Shown here one piece after another: positions 50,569-61,560 of a stretch of 64,000 bases of DNA (positions within the stretch are counted from its first letter, which is position 1; every line of letters starts with the position of its first letter). The stretch is from Ariolimax columbianus (Eukaryota; Mollusca; Gastropoda; Stylommatophora; Arionidae): positions 52,845,314 through 52,909,313 of the forward strand of contig JAVGWX010000008.1 in the NCBI GenBank assembly GCA_036924085.1, written 5' to 3'. Position numbers and translations under genes: made by a program. The notes under the pieces were generated by a model that had not been told where the DNA came from, did not search any database, and saw nothing but the letters and a program-made list of their open reading frames with translations.

Positions 50569-50965
50569 GTTGTTGTTGTTGATGAATTCCCACAATCAGT
50601 AGGGTTAATCTTTTGTGTTTCCTAAAGAGGACATTTAGTGGTGGGTTGTCGTAGCTTTCCTCATATCCCGATCATGCTGATGGAGGTGGACTGTTGTCCT
50701 CTAGACGGCTTCGCTATGCTTGGCTTCATCTCCGTGTCACACACTACTATGGGGATCACGTCGATCCCTCACCTCGTTAGCCAGGCTGCCATAAAAACAG
50801 CCGGTTTCCAGGGAGACCTACGAGGAAGCCGAGATGAAGTTCTTGGCCAGTATATTTTGCCTGAGCCTGACTAACATGTAAGATCAGTATGTTGTGCCTG
50901 ACTCTGACTAACATGTAAGATCAGTATGTTGTGCCTGATTAGAGGTTAGTTTTCCTCCCACAAAG
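50569..50965 (-). mobile_element. MBE-1 copy 10 (complete, reversed)
   Basis: GGTTGTTGTTGTTGATG tail, reversed core (CACAATCAGTAGGG, CCCGATCATGCTGATGG, TCACCTCGTTAGCCAGG), two monomers (TGACTAACATGTAAGATC) and the 5' terminus TAGAGGTTAGTTTTCCTCC. Inserted directly next to the 32-bp array. Confidence 0.85.
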
Positions 50966-50999
50966 ATACCCGCAAAACATTACTATTATATCACTTGAC

Positions 51000-52560
51000 C
51001 CAACGCTGGCAGTCAGCTCTTGCACTGCACAGTATCGTGATCCCACAGAAAGAATGCTCCGTAAAGAACGACCACTATTTATCTGCTTAATCGACTACGT
51101 GAAAGCCTTTGATGAGTCCTCTGAAACCAACTTTTTTTAGATGCCGCAAAAATACATTGAGAGAGAGATCAATCATTAGGTTATTCCTGAACCTTTATGA
51201 AATTTAGGAGATGATTAATTTAATCACATAAGGTCTAACTGATTCAGTTTTAACAAGACTGCGGATGTGGCATGGTTGCCTGTTTTCACCGAGTCTCTAA
51301 CGCATATTCTCAAATGGTGATGATCAATGTTGTTCGTAGTTGTAAAAAGGGTGCCACAGTCAATGGTATGAAAGTTAATGCCATCAAATTCGTCGATGAC
51401 TATACTTTAGTGTGAGGATCAGTAACAACGTTGCAAATGCTGCTGGGAAAAATATAACAGCACAGACAAAGAGTTTTGCATGAAAATAAGGACATTGAAG
51501 ACAAAGACTTTAGTAAAAGCCTATATCATGGTTGGGGGTGATGAACAGTTCTTGATTGGTGCTGATAAATAGTTTATCGGATGTGTCGTGCAGAAAAGGA
51601 GCAAGAAATATCAGTCGTTCAAGAGGCAAATGACGCTTGAAGTGGGTGGATAAAATCAGGAGATGGACTGGAAAAAGTATCTTAGATTGCACAATTACAA
51701 CAAGAGATAGAGTACACTGGAGATTCATTGCAGCCGACCCTCAATGCGGAGATGGCGCCTGAACTGAATAGCCAAACAGCTTAGACAAATGAATTTTGTT
51801 ATTGTAATTTTCTTTATTCCCCAAGGCGGTGTGCGTTGCACTATGTTTTTTACTTTGCTCCTGTCAGCCCAGTGTAGCCGACTTCCGACATTCATTGTAT
51901 GTTAGAGTCTAAGGGTTTGCTTCTCCGGGGTAACGGCAGGTGCTGTGATGGGGATCGAACACGGGTTGTGAGCCGTGTCATTTAACCACTAGTCCAAGCC
52001 GTTCTCGGCAAATAAATGTAATCATCAATAAAGAAATAATCGAATAAGTGCAGACGTTCGCATTCCTAGGGCAAACCATAACGGAAGATTAACGAGACAC
52101 AAACTAAGATAAGAATTTCATTGGCAAACAACTGCCTTCATATAAAAACTTAAATTGCTAACCTCAAAATGTATCAGGATAGAATTGAGGAAACAAATAA
52201 TTGCTACTCGTATATGATAAAAGCACTGTATGGAGCTGAAACATGGACTATAGCAAAGAAAGATGACAAACGCTTAGAAGCATTTGAAATGTGGTGCTAC
52301 CCGTAAAATGGTAAGAGTGAGTTGCTAAAAAAGATGATGAAATAACACTGTCCTCACTGACTTAGCACACAAAGACAAGTATTGAATATGATATAAAAGC
52401 GACGAAAGAGTTGGCTGGGATACTATATGAGAACATACATGTCTTTTACAGAAGAAACTAGAGAACAAGATCAGCAGGGAAAGAGGAAAGGGGTCGATCA
52501 ATTCTACCATTTACATCTAAAAAGCATTCGGATCAACAGCGAGAAAAAAAATTAATGACA
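51000..52560 (+). pseudogene. Decayed LINE-R (RTE/CR1-type) reverse transcriptase
   Basis: Plus-strand traces of RT in order: LFICLIDYVKAFDE near 51,075-51,120 (first catalytic Asp region), VNAIKFVDDYTLV near 51,375-51,412 (box with Asp pair, FADD-like), and ALYGAETWTIAKKDDKRLEA then FEMWCYP near 52,225-52,305 (C-terminal MLYGSETWTL...EAFEMWCYRRML pattern). Many stops and frameshifts intervene. Interrupted by SINE-D at 51,798-52,012. It is an old, dead copy and no domain is complete. Confidence 0.75.
51798..52012 (-). mobile_element. SINE-D, tRNA-derived, copy 3, nested in LINE-R
   Basis: Reversed: CCCCAAGGCGGTGTGCGTTG, AGCCCAGTGTAGCCGACTTC, GCTTCTCCGGGGTAACGGC, GGGGATCGAACACGGG (B box), GTGTCATTTAACCACTAG (A box). 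RT homology resumes on the far side, so the SINE inserted into an already resident LINE. Confidence 0.85.
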
Positions 52561-53345
52561 GGGATATAACCCATGTTAAAATTTGTTTTTGTTAGTAAAC
52601 TGAGTGGCTTCCCCAGATAACTTTTGAACGCGCCGATCGTATTTAGGAAATTCTCCACATGTTAAAGATAAGAAAGGCGGATCTATAGTAAAGGGATTTA
52701 CTGATATTATATCTAATACCAAAGACATTTATAAAAGAGTTATTCAAAGTTTCTATGAAGACTACTTGCGGACTAGCCCTCAAAGATAATGCTCATCACA
52801 TCTACAATTCAATATTGGATCAGGCAGTGATATCAACTATCTCCAACAATCTATCTCATGGATATGATTGTATGACGAGGGAAACAACAGATGACAGACA
52901 CACGGATATACAATGAACGCGTAAACACTGATTAAGAAGATCGACATTTTACTGACAATTGCTGTGTGCTGTTGCATAAGTACTAAGGTGTACAGGAAAG
53001 ACCAACAGAGCAAGTATCAAAGCGAGATTTACAAATATGTTGGAATAAAACAAAGGAATAAATTAAACTAGCACCTGCAGGCCAAATCCCGCGTACTTGG
53101 TCACCATGTCGATGATAAATGTAGTCGTGGCATCCATTTCAGGACCAGTGTCGCAAATACTCGCACAGTTATTCGCACAATTACTCGCACAATTTTTCCA
53201 AAGGCGGTTAATCCAGAACTGTGTCCGGTTGCAAGCTCTTAAATAAATGTGTCACCCTCTGAACTCGCAATAACCGTCCAGATGATTTAACCCGTCACAT
53301 GGTACTACTCAACATCAAAGAAACAACAGCAGTTCAACAGTTATA
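52561..53345. other. No gene seen
   Basis: AT-rich, unrecognised sequence. The last part may contain a small repeat (CGCACAATTACTCGCAC). Confidence 0.35.
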
Positions 53346-53390
53346 GTAAGGTGAGGGGGGGGGGGGGTGGAGGAGGGGGGGGAGAGAGGA
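53346..53390 (+). repeat. G-rich run before the MBE-1 array
   Basis: GTGAGGGGGGGGGGG followed by GGAGGAGGGGGGGG directly abuts the 5' terminus of MBE-1 copy 11. It could be expansion of the element's own GGGGAGGA start. Confidence 0.75.
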
Positions 53391-55580
53391 AGACTAACGT
53401 TTCGTCAGGCAAAACATACTGATCAGACATGTTAGTCAGGATCAGGCAAAACATACTGATCAGACATGTTAGTCAGGGTCAGGCAAAACATACTGATCAG
53501 ACATGTTAGTCAGGGTCAGGCAAAACATACTGATCAGACATGTTAGTCAGGGTCAGGCAAAACATACTGATCAGACATGTTAGTCAGGGTCAGGCAAAAC
53601 ATACTGATCAGACATGTTAGTCAGGGTCAGGCAAAACATACTGATCAGACGCGTTAGTCCAGGTCAGGCAAAACATACTGATCAGACGCGTTAGTCAGGG
53701 TCAGGCAAAACATACTGATCAGACGCGTTAGTCCAGGTCAGGCAAAACATACTGATCAGACGCGTTAGTCCAGGTCAGGCAAAACATACTGATCAGACAT
53801 GTTAGTCAGGGTCAGGCAAAACATACTGATCAGACATGTTAGTCAGGGTCAGGCAAAACATACTGATCAGACATGTTAGTCAGGGTCAGGCAAAACATAC
53901 TGATCAGACGCGTTAGTCCAGGTCAGGCAAAACATACTGATCAGACGCGTTAGTCCAGGTCAGGCAAAACATACTGATCAGACATGTTAGTCAGGGTCAG
54001 GCAAAACATACTGATCAGACGCGTTAGTCCAGGTCAGGCAAAACATACTGATCAGACGCGTTAGTCGAGGTAGGGCAAAATATACTGATCAGACGCGTTA
54101 GTCCAGGTCAGGCAAAACATACTGATCAGACATGTTAGTCAGGGTCAGGCAAAACATACTGATCAGACGCGTTAGTCCAGGTCAGGCAAAACATACTGAT
54201 CAGACGCGTTAGTCCAGGTCAGGCAAAACATACTGATCAGACATGTTAGTCAGGGTCAGGCAAAACATACTGATCAGACATGTTAGTCAGGGTCAGGCAA
54301 AACATACTGATCAGACATGTTAGTCAGGGTCAGGCAAAACATACTGATCAGACGCGTTAGTCCAGGTCAGGCAAAACATACTGATCAGACGCGTTAGTCC
54401 AGGTCAGGCAAAATATACTGATCAGACATGTTAGTCAGGGTCAGGCAAAACATACTGATCAGACGCGTTAGTCCAGGTCAGGCAAAACATACTGATCAGA
54501 CGCGTTAGTCGAGGTCAGGCAAAACATACTGATCAGACATGTTAGTCAGGGTCAGGCAAAACATACTTATCAGACGCGTTAGTCCAGGTCAGGCAAAACA
54601 TACTGATCCGACGCGTTAGTCCAGGTCAGGCAAAACATACTGATCAGACGCGTTAGTCTAGGTCAGGCAAAACATACTGATCAGACGCGTTAGTCCAGGT
54701 CAGGGAAAACATACTGATCAGACCCGTTAGTCCAGGTCAGGCAAAACATACTGATCAGACGCGTTAGTCCAGGTCAGGCAAAACATACTGATCAGAAGCG
54801 TTAGTCCAGGTCAGGCAAAACATACTGATCAGACGCGTTAGTCCTGGTCAGGCAAAACATACTGATCAGACGCGTTAGTCCATGTCAGGCAAAACATACT
54901 GATCAGACGCGTTAGTCCAGGTCAGGCAAAACATACTGATCAGACGCGTTAGTCCAGGTCAGGCAAAACATACTGATCAGAAGCGTTAGTCCAGGTCAGG
55001 CAAAACATACTGATCAGACGCGTTAGTCCTGGTCAGGCAAAACATACTGATCAGACGCGTTAGTCCAGGTCAGGCAAAACATACTGATCAGACGCGTTAG
55101 TCCAGGTCAGGCAAAACATACTGATCAGACGCGTTAGTCCAGGTCAAGGAAAACATACTGATCAGACCCGTTAGTCCAGGTCAGGCAAAACATACTGATC
55201 AGACGCGTTAGTCCAGGTCAGGCAAAACATACTGATCAGACGCGTTAGTCCAGGTCAGGCAAAACATACTGATCAGACGCGTTAGTCCAGGTCAGGCAAA
55301 ACATACTGATCAGACATGTTAGTCAGGGTCAGGCAAAACATACTGGCCAAAACCCCCACCTTGACTTCCTCGCAGTCATCCACAGAAATGAACTATTTTC
55401 ATGGCAGCAAGGTGAGGGATCGATATGATCCCCGTAGTAGTGAGCAACACGCAGATGAAGCCAAGTATAGTAGATCCGCTTGGAGGTCTCCAGTCAACCT
55501 TCATCAGCACGCTCGGGATGTGAGAAAAGCTACGACATGCCGCCATTAAACAACCCATGTGGCCATTCAACAACAGTAAC
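53391..55580 (+). mobile_element. MBE-1 copy 11 with giant array
   Basis: 5' terminus GGAAGACTAACGTTTCGTCA, about 1.9 kb of 37-bp monomers, then the core (GGCCAAAACCCCCACC, AAGGTGAGGGATCGATATG, GTAGTAGTGAGCAACACGC, CAGCACGCTCGGGATGTG) and CATTCAACAACAG. Total about 2.2 kb against about 335 bp for copy 9, so array size explains most length variation in the family. Confidence 0.88.
53405..55340 (+). repeat. 37-bp array, about 52 copies, two monomer types
   Basis: All monomers share AAAACATACTGATCAGAC. Type 1 continues ATGTTAGTCAGGGTCAGGC, type 2 continues GCGTTAGTCCAGGTCAGGC. The 5' part is type 1, the middle is a mixture in blocks of one to four, and the 3' two-fifths are nearly all type 2, with a single type 1 unit at the very end next to the core. 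Singletons such as AGAAGCG and GTCCTGGTC recur at a regular distance near 54,795 and 54,980, a sign of segmental duplication of several units. Confidence 0.93.
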
Positions 55581-56030
55581 AGTTTTAGGATATCTCCCTT
55601 CTCGCACCCCTGGCCTGCCTGACATCCCCGTTCTTCCAACCGCCCATCTCTTTCTCCCCCTCCCTCAATCTACGCGGGTCCCGCCTCCTCCCTCTGAACT
55701 CATCCGTCTCTTTCTCCTTAATCCGACACATCCCTCACCCCGAAGCTGCCAGCTTTCAATGAAACTTTTATTTTTCTTGTGGCAAACTTTTTTTTAGTTT
55801 TTTTCTTCCAATTTTTTGTTGAATTCCCATAACAATACCCACTTACGAACGTAAACAACCACATAATCATGGTCGCAAACAATTCACACGTCTCTGTATG
55901 CTATGTAAATCAAAAGATAAAGTGTCATTCTCATTAAGCAAACAGCAGGTGTACTGCTACTTCTTCGTTTGTGTACCATCAATGAAACAGATCAGATCCG
56001 GGCGTCTTGCTGACTTTGTTCCTGTTGAAT
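55581..56030. other. No gene seen
   Basis: C/T-rich then AT-rich sequence. Nothing recognised; a plus-strand frame that enters the next array starts here without domain support. Confidence 0.35.
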
Positions 56031-56036
56031 ATTTAT

Positions 56037-56330
56037 ATTTTCAGACAAATGTGAGAAACATACAGACACATGTGAGAAGCATACAGAAAAATTGGAGAAA
56101 CATACAAACAAATGTGAGAAGCATACAGACAAATGTAAGAAACATACAGACACATGTGAGAAGCATAGAGACAAATGTGAGAAACATACAAACAAATGTG
56201 AAAAACATACAGACAAATGAGAGAAACACACAGACACATGTGAGAAACTTACAAACACATGATCACAAACAAACAAATGAGAGAAATATACAAACAGACG
56301 AGAGGTACACACAAACACAATTATGAAACA
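56037..56330 (+). repeat. 21-bp minisatellite, about 14 copies
   Basis: Units such as ACAAATGTGAGAAACATACAG, with variants; 21 bp is seven codons, which explains the overlapping repetitive frames (VRNIQTN on plus, CFSHLSV on minus). Confidence 0.88.
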
Positions 56331-57440
56331 TACAGAGATATAAGAGAAGCAGAGAAATTAAGAGAATTATCAATTGGTATGTTCAAAAAATACACCCCAA
56401 ACAAACTAATTGTTAAAACCTTGACACATTTCTACTTATTTAGGAAGCATCATTAACAAGATGAAGGAACACATTGTCAATTGAACAACAGCAAGGCGAG
56501 CACACGAATACATTCACAGGCTTCATGCAAGGAGTTTAACTCCAGTGGAGTCCTATGCTACTACTAAAGTGAAAAGAATATGTGATGGTGATATGTATTA
56601 TTGGTCTTACTTGTTTTTGTTCTTCTATTTAGTACAATTATGATTTTCAAATATCAATCGCCTGTCCATGTACAGGGATGTGAGATGCTTTCATCTTACT
56701 GTGGTTATTACAACTTAAGTAGGTAAAAGGTAGTCACACAGCAGACACTGTCGGAATCAAATGTTAGAGCATTCAATGTACTTAGCCACAGCTTTTGTGA
56801 GGTAGGATGGCCAGTTTCTACCCATCTATTCTTTCCTTCCCTAGCTGTGCGCTACAGTAGTACACTGCTGATAAGAACATATAGGCACCAAAGATTATTC
56901 GTAAAACGTATTTGTTAGCAAAGAGGAAATCAGCTTGCAAATACATTTCAATTGTCGGAAGGACCAAACAACACATTTTAGATCATTAAAAAATTCGAGC
57001 GGAAGCTTATTAAGCATGAATAAACAAACATAAACATAAATCGGTCAATAACAAACAAAAGTAGGACCCCCAGGTCTATCCATCTACTCAGAGCCAGACG
57101 CGCGAGTCAAAGGCGAGAAGAGGATATTCGGAAATGCCGTAAAACAGGAAGCACAAGCAACAGTGTAAAGTATCGATATGTAAAACATCGCCCATGCAGA
57201 ATCAAGGTAATATGATTTATGCTATTTTATAAATATTGATGAATCAAAACTTTGTCGGAAAACAGTGGAAAACAGCTAAGGTCAGAACCTTGCAAGTAAA
57301 ATCAAATGGATAGATAATCAACGGAAAAAAAAAAAGAAATCTCCCAAATCAGAACAATACTTTTATAGAATTGGACCGGATTGAACCACTGAACCTCAAA
57401 AAAGACTAACAATTCCACATAGCTCAAGCAAAGTGAAAAT
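56331..57440. other. No gene; weak SINE-B trace
   Basis: Around 56,790-56,845 there is CACAGCTTTTGTGAGGTAGG then ATGGCCAGTTTCTACCC, resembling the SINE-B body at 33,080. The rest is AT-rich unrecognised sequence. The last 130 bp may be the 5' UTR of the LINE that follows. Confidence 0.35.
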
Positions 57441-57449
57441 AACACAAAA

Positions 57450-58301
57450 ATGAAAATAATACAATGGAACTGCAGAGGCCTACACAAAAACTTTAAGCCA
57501 TACCTAGGACTGGCCAATCTGGGAAAAGAAACAATAATATATGCGATTCAAGAAACCATGCTCAACCCAACCAAAAGACTCAATATTCCAAAATACAATA
57601 TAGTTAGGAACGATAGAGAGACAGGAGCGAAAGGAGGAGTAGCCTTTATAGTAAATGAAGAATACAAAATAATGGACTGGGATCCATTTAATACCGAAAA
57701 CCTAGAAGGCCTATCCATTAAAATAGACAGTAGTCCAGCGAGCATCACAATAATAAACATATACAACCCAAGAGGAAAATTCATCCCAAATGACATGGAA
57801 ACAATCAAAGCACAAATAAACAATAGAACAATCATAGTAGGGGATTTCAACGCACATCATCCAGCATGGGGAGGAAGCGCCATAGACACGACAGGGAAAC
57901 AAATAATGACCTTCTGCGAAGAAAACAATCTAATAATAATAAACGATGGGTCAATGACCAGAATAAATAACAATCCAAATGGATCAGATACGGCTATAGA
58001 CATCACAATAATGACGCCAAACTTAGCAACCATCAAATGGGAAGTTCTGGATAATGCAGGATCAGACCACCTGCCCATAGCAATTTATTTAAAAGAAAAA
58101 TACATACGAAACACTGGATCAATCAGACCCTATTTCAAGTACCATAAGGCAGACTGGAACGGATTCCAAGAAGATCTGCTCAGACTCAAAAGAGAAGACT
58201 TAATCTCAGATAACGTAGACGTATTCAACCATAACCTAACAACCAACATCCTGCAGATAGCTATAAAGCACATACCCAACAAAAACAGCCAGCTAACTTA
58301 A
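57450..58301 (+). CDS. LINE apurinic-type endonuclease domain (ORF2 N terminus)
   Basis: An open frame of 283 residues starting MKIIQWNCRGL is the endonuclease/exonuclease/phosphatase domain that begins ORF2 of Jockey/I-like LINEs; it nicks target DNA to prime reverse transcription. Expected active-site residues are present: N7 (WNCRG), E35 (IQETM), D132 and N134 (GDFNAHHPAWG), and D206/H207 (SDHLPI). After residue about 225 it enters the linker (YHKADWNGFQEDLL). The Met at 57450 is the natural ORF2 start, with a preceding Lys-rich 5' UTR frame. The frame ends early at 58301 by a frameshift. It could belong to LINE-J, whose other copies lack this part, but no overlap proves it. Confidence 0.88.
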   Translation: MKIIQWNCRGLHKNFKPYLGLANLGKETIIYAIQETMLNPTKRLNIPKYNIVRNDRETGAKGGVAFIVNEEYKIMDWDPFNTENLEGLSIKIDSSPASITIINIYNPRGKFIPNDMETIKAQINNRTIIVGDFNAHHPAWGGSAIDTTGKQIMTFCEENNLIIINDGSMTRINNNPNGSDTAIDITIMTPNLATIKWEVLDNAGSDHLPIAIYLKEKYIRNTGSIRPYFKYHKADWNGFQEDLLRLKREDLISDNVDVFNHNLTTNILQIAIKHIPNKNSQLT

Positions 58302-58509
58302 TACAATCCACAGGAAAAGAAAACCAATACGGTAACCGTAAATACAACAAAACACCTGTACCCTGGTGGAATGAGGTATGCACTAACCAAATTAAAAAAA
58401 GACAAAAAGCTCTAAAGAAATACAGGAAATACAAAACAAAAGACAACCAAAAATCTTACCAAACAATTAAAAAAGAAACAGAGAAATTAATAGAAAAAGC
58501 GGGACTTTA
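58290..58509 (+). pseudogene. Continuation of the LINE endonuclease ORF after a frameshift
   Basis: In the frame two bases on, coding continues without a stop: KTPVPWWNEVCTNQIKKRQK, then ALKKYRKYKTKDNQ, to TAA at 58508-58510. The VPWWNxxC...I..R.KAL pattern normally follows the endonuclease in Jockey/I-like LINEs. One small indel near 58,275-58,295 therefore broke the ORF. Homology then stops at the TTAA where unrelated AT-rich sequence starts. Confidence 0.75.
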
Positions 58510-59160
58510 ACCTTTAGCACACTGCAGTTTTTTGAAATTTTTCACATTTTTTAATTTAGCAAATTTCAAAAATTGTAACTGTTCTGTATGTTGGTCAATA
58601 AGTATGATTTTCTTGTGTTTAGAGACACAATTGAATGAAGAACTTGTTGATGTTGTTGTTGTTGTTGTGTGTTTGTTGGTTTCTGAGATACAAGAAGATG
58701 AATGTGAAATTTTTAGAAAAAATTTAAATATTTGGACTTTCCCGGCTAGGCCTAGGCGCTCCGATGATAAACCCTGGAAACCATAACAAAGAAGCGATAC
58801 TGTGTTTACAATATCGACACAACTGTTGGTTTCCAATTCAAGCGTAGTTCTTTTATCTAAACAAGTAAAATGGGTGGATTTACAAGATAAAGATCTTTCC
58901 CAACAACCTACTTCACCTTTTCCCAAAAAAGTCGGCCTGGTCCAATCGTTCAAAAGCCATTTGTGATCTATCATTCGATGCTTTTACAGGCAAAAATCGT
59001 GTATAGATGGACGTTCGAATCCAGCAGTATAAAAATGGCTATTGGAAGGGTCATCGTACTTAGAGAAACAAAATTTCAAATTTTTTCTATTTGACAGCGT
59101 GACGAGCTGGGCGTCTTACCCATTCTGAAATTCTATGACCACACAGTCTTCCAAAATAAG
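58507..59160. other. Unrecognised AT-rich segment with piggyBac-like edge
   Basis: It starts TTAACCTTTAGCACACTGC exactly where the LINE breaks; TTAA plus CCTTT is the style of a piggyBac-family terminus. A minus-strand frame of 155 residues (58507-58974) has a Thr-rich run and no transposase motif I can identify. The opposite terminus was not found. Confidence 0.3.
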
Positions 59161-59721
59161 TGTGTGTCCAACTATCACTTGGTTGGGTGCAGCTTTGTTG
59201 TTTTTTATGGACCCAAAAAGGTCCTTTATGCTGGTTTGTGAGTTTGGTGGGCAATTAATGAATTTGCACAAACCTCACGTAGGTTACTGTTCCTGTTTAT
59301 GGCAGCATTGTTGGCAATTCCTAGCTCTGATTTACAGAAAGCAATGCTAGTCATCTCTTTACTCAGTACATGAAGAGAATAATCTCCCTATAGGACAGAC
59401 GTGTGCCCTCTAACCATGTGCCAGAACGAACAGGAATGTCCTGCTGACATGTGCGACCATCTCTAAACGATCTTGGTGAACTGTGAGAGACATAACAAGT
59501 CATAACACGTTGTTTAGTACACAATAATAGTATAATTCGTCTTTCCTGCGAAAACTGCACACAAAGTTATTTTCTTGCGGTGCAAGAAATCCATCTTCCA
59601 CGTACGGAGTTAGATCTGAAAATGACATTGGTATACCACGCGACTTAAAAATATGGTGCTTCGTGTGGCTGCATTCTACTAAATTTGACCTTTTATAATC
59701 CGTGGGTAAATTAACACACAA
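59160..59721 (-). pseudogene. Merlin-like (IS1016/ISXO2-type) transposase remnant
   Basis: Minus-strand traces in order: FVCSFRRKDELYYYCV; then in another frame DGRTCQQDIPVRSGTWLEG and TRLSYREIILFMY; then AINRNSNLREVCANSLIAHQ; then AAPNQVIVG. This order fits the N-terminal zinc-ribbon part (C...xSVRxGSWFExSxL), the NxYLREVC helix and the IGGxxxVVEIDE start of the catalytic domain of eukaryotic Merlin transposases. At least three frameshifts and several stops are present and the catalytic DDE region is not readable. The assignment rests on motif resemblance only. Confidence 0.5.
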
Positions 59722-60580
59722 GTACCTATGTGGCGATAAACTCGGTAGATTACTCTAGCTTGGCCACAGTTTCTGTGTCACCCGTGCCTTGCACGTGGTG
59801 ATCGGTGGTCGCCGCTTGTGGATTCAGTGGAACAATTCGTCGACTGATGATGTAACGGACCCACACTACAATTAGCCCATCTGTTATGTAGCAAGTGGTT
59901 GTGACAATTCACGAACGCTACAGTGTGCACATATGTAGGTGTGCACATATGTAGGTGTGTAGATATGTACGCATGAGTATATATATGTGGACATTTTAAA
60001 TTACACTTTTGTATGTATATATAGGTTTATATATGTATATCCCTTCTGCGGGCATCCTTACCACTATATATCTACACTTAATATAATTATACTACTACAT
60101 CATCAACCTTATTTATCTATAATTATTTAATCAATTATCTACCTTTCTATTGTTCTTCTGTTCCTGAGCCTACGACACACTCAACACCTAATTGACTGCG
60201 AGAGCTAGAGGGCATAGGTGAGACGAGGGATCTACAAGGTGACACACAAATCAGTGAATCGCTTACAAGTTGGAGTACATGGCTGCGATGGAAAAATATA
60301 TGAGAGCGGGCAAAACCTGATACACCAAGACCAGACGGAAGGAAATCAACACAAGTGGGACTCACAACAGAAGGAAGACACTTTTCAATTAATTTATATT
60401 GTACTCTTAATCCTTATGTATCAAGTAAATTGTTTGTCATATTTCCAAATCATTCCATCTCATTCATTCTCGTTGTACACCTCACTACACTGCTATCTTC
60501 ACAATTATGTATAAAATGTATGATAGGGTTTTATATTTTTTTTAAAAACATAATTTAAAAAACAAACAAACAAAAATTTT
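59722..60580. other. No gene seen
   Basis: AT-rich with TATATATGT-type simple sequence near 59,925-60,040. Small open frames have no recognisable domain. Confidence 0.35.
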
Positions 60581-60584
60581 TAAA

Positions 60585-60633
60585 AGGGGTGGGGTGGGGG
60601 GGGGGGGGTGGGGGGGTGGGTATATATATATAT
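60585..60633 (+). repeat. Poly-G/TA low-complexity run
   Basis: GGGGTGGGGTGGGGGGGGGG-type run followed by TATATATATATAT. Its length is unreliable in assemblies. Confidence 0.85.
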
Positions 60634-61165
60634 ATTTAAATCAGGAAATAATTAAAGAGATCCGAATCAAGTATGAAGGAAAATAAATATACTCAATCCC
60701 AAAATGGTACCAGGAAAACAATTGTGCATATTTATGCAAATACCTACGGCGGACAACTAGGAACATCAAAAGCGAGGAACAACGGGAGGAACATCACGGA
60801 AATACCAGACTAGGTACAAACAGATACACACACGCATCCAAGCACTGGTTTATGCGTCTTAATATCGCCCAAATTGACTACGGTCTGGGGTGGAATAGGC
60901 GCCTCCACCAGTAGAAACTAGTAAGACAAACACATAAAATAAAATAAAAAAATGTAAAAAAAATTAACATAAATAAATAAAACCTGACCTTTTAAATATT
61001 TTGATTCTTACAAAAGTGGAAGATAAACAATATAATGATAGGGAATTAGATGTCTTGAATACAGTCGTCATTATTAAATTTCAGTTTTATCCTTAGAGGA
61101 CACTTTTGTGAATGTCTATTTATGTCTGTTGATTAGAGAAAGGAAATTTGTTGGCGGTGTTCCAT
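60634..61165. other. No gene recognised
   Basis: No confident feature. A stretch near 60,650-60,800 might be old coding DNA of a LINE, but no motif could be fixed. Confidence 0.3.
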
Positions 61166-61169
61166 AAAA

Positions 61170-61560
61170 CAATCTATCAGGACGGAATGGAGAAACCAGC
61201 ACAAAGAATACAGGCCAGCAAATGGCAGCATAGACAAACGTGGCAGAGGTGTGCAGACAAAGGTCTTCAGACACAGAACCGGACATTGGAGACTCAAGGG
61301 CCACTTCCAGAGAATGGGTCTTAGAGACTTCAACACACGCGATTGCGGATCACCAACATAAACACTAGAACATATCCTGCAGGACCGCCTCCCTTATTTA
61401 AACCAAGAACGGGCAACCATGTGGTGGACCGATGAAAACCTGAAACACAGTCTCCTTCGTGAACCCGACCGGGTAGAAGCATTTCATATGTTCATAGACG
61501 AAGAAGAGAAGATGGCCGTGGTGAGACCGTGTGACAGTGTGACTGTGTGACTGACAATAT
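61170..61560 (+). pseudogene. LINE-K C-terminal fragment, copy 2
   Basis: Plus frame: TEWRNQHKEYRPANGSIDKR, QTKVFRHRTGHWRLKGHFQR, then TLEHILQDRLPYLNQER, matching the LINE-K copy at 10.6-10.8 kb and the post-RNase H Cys/His tail (TxEHILQxC; the Cys is Arg here). One stop occurs before TLEHIL. The end has GAAGAAGAGAAG. RNase H proper is missing. Confidence 0.7.

Noticed and set aside
58507..58974. A piggyBac transposase gene
   Set aside because: Only the TTAA edge fits; the 155-residue minus-strand frame shows no transposase motif and the second terminus is missing.
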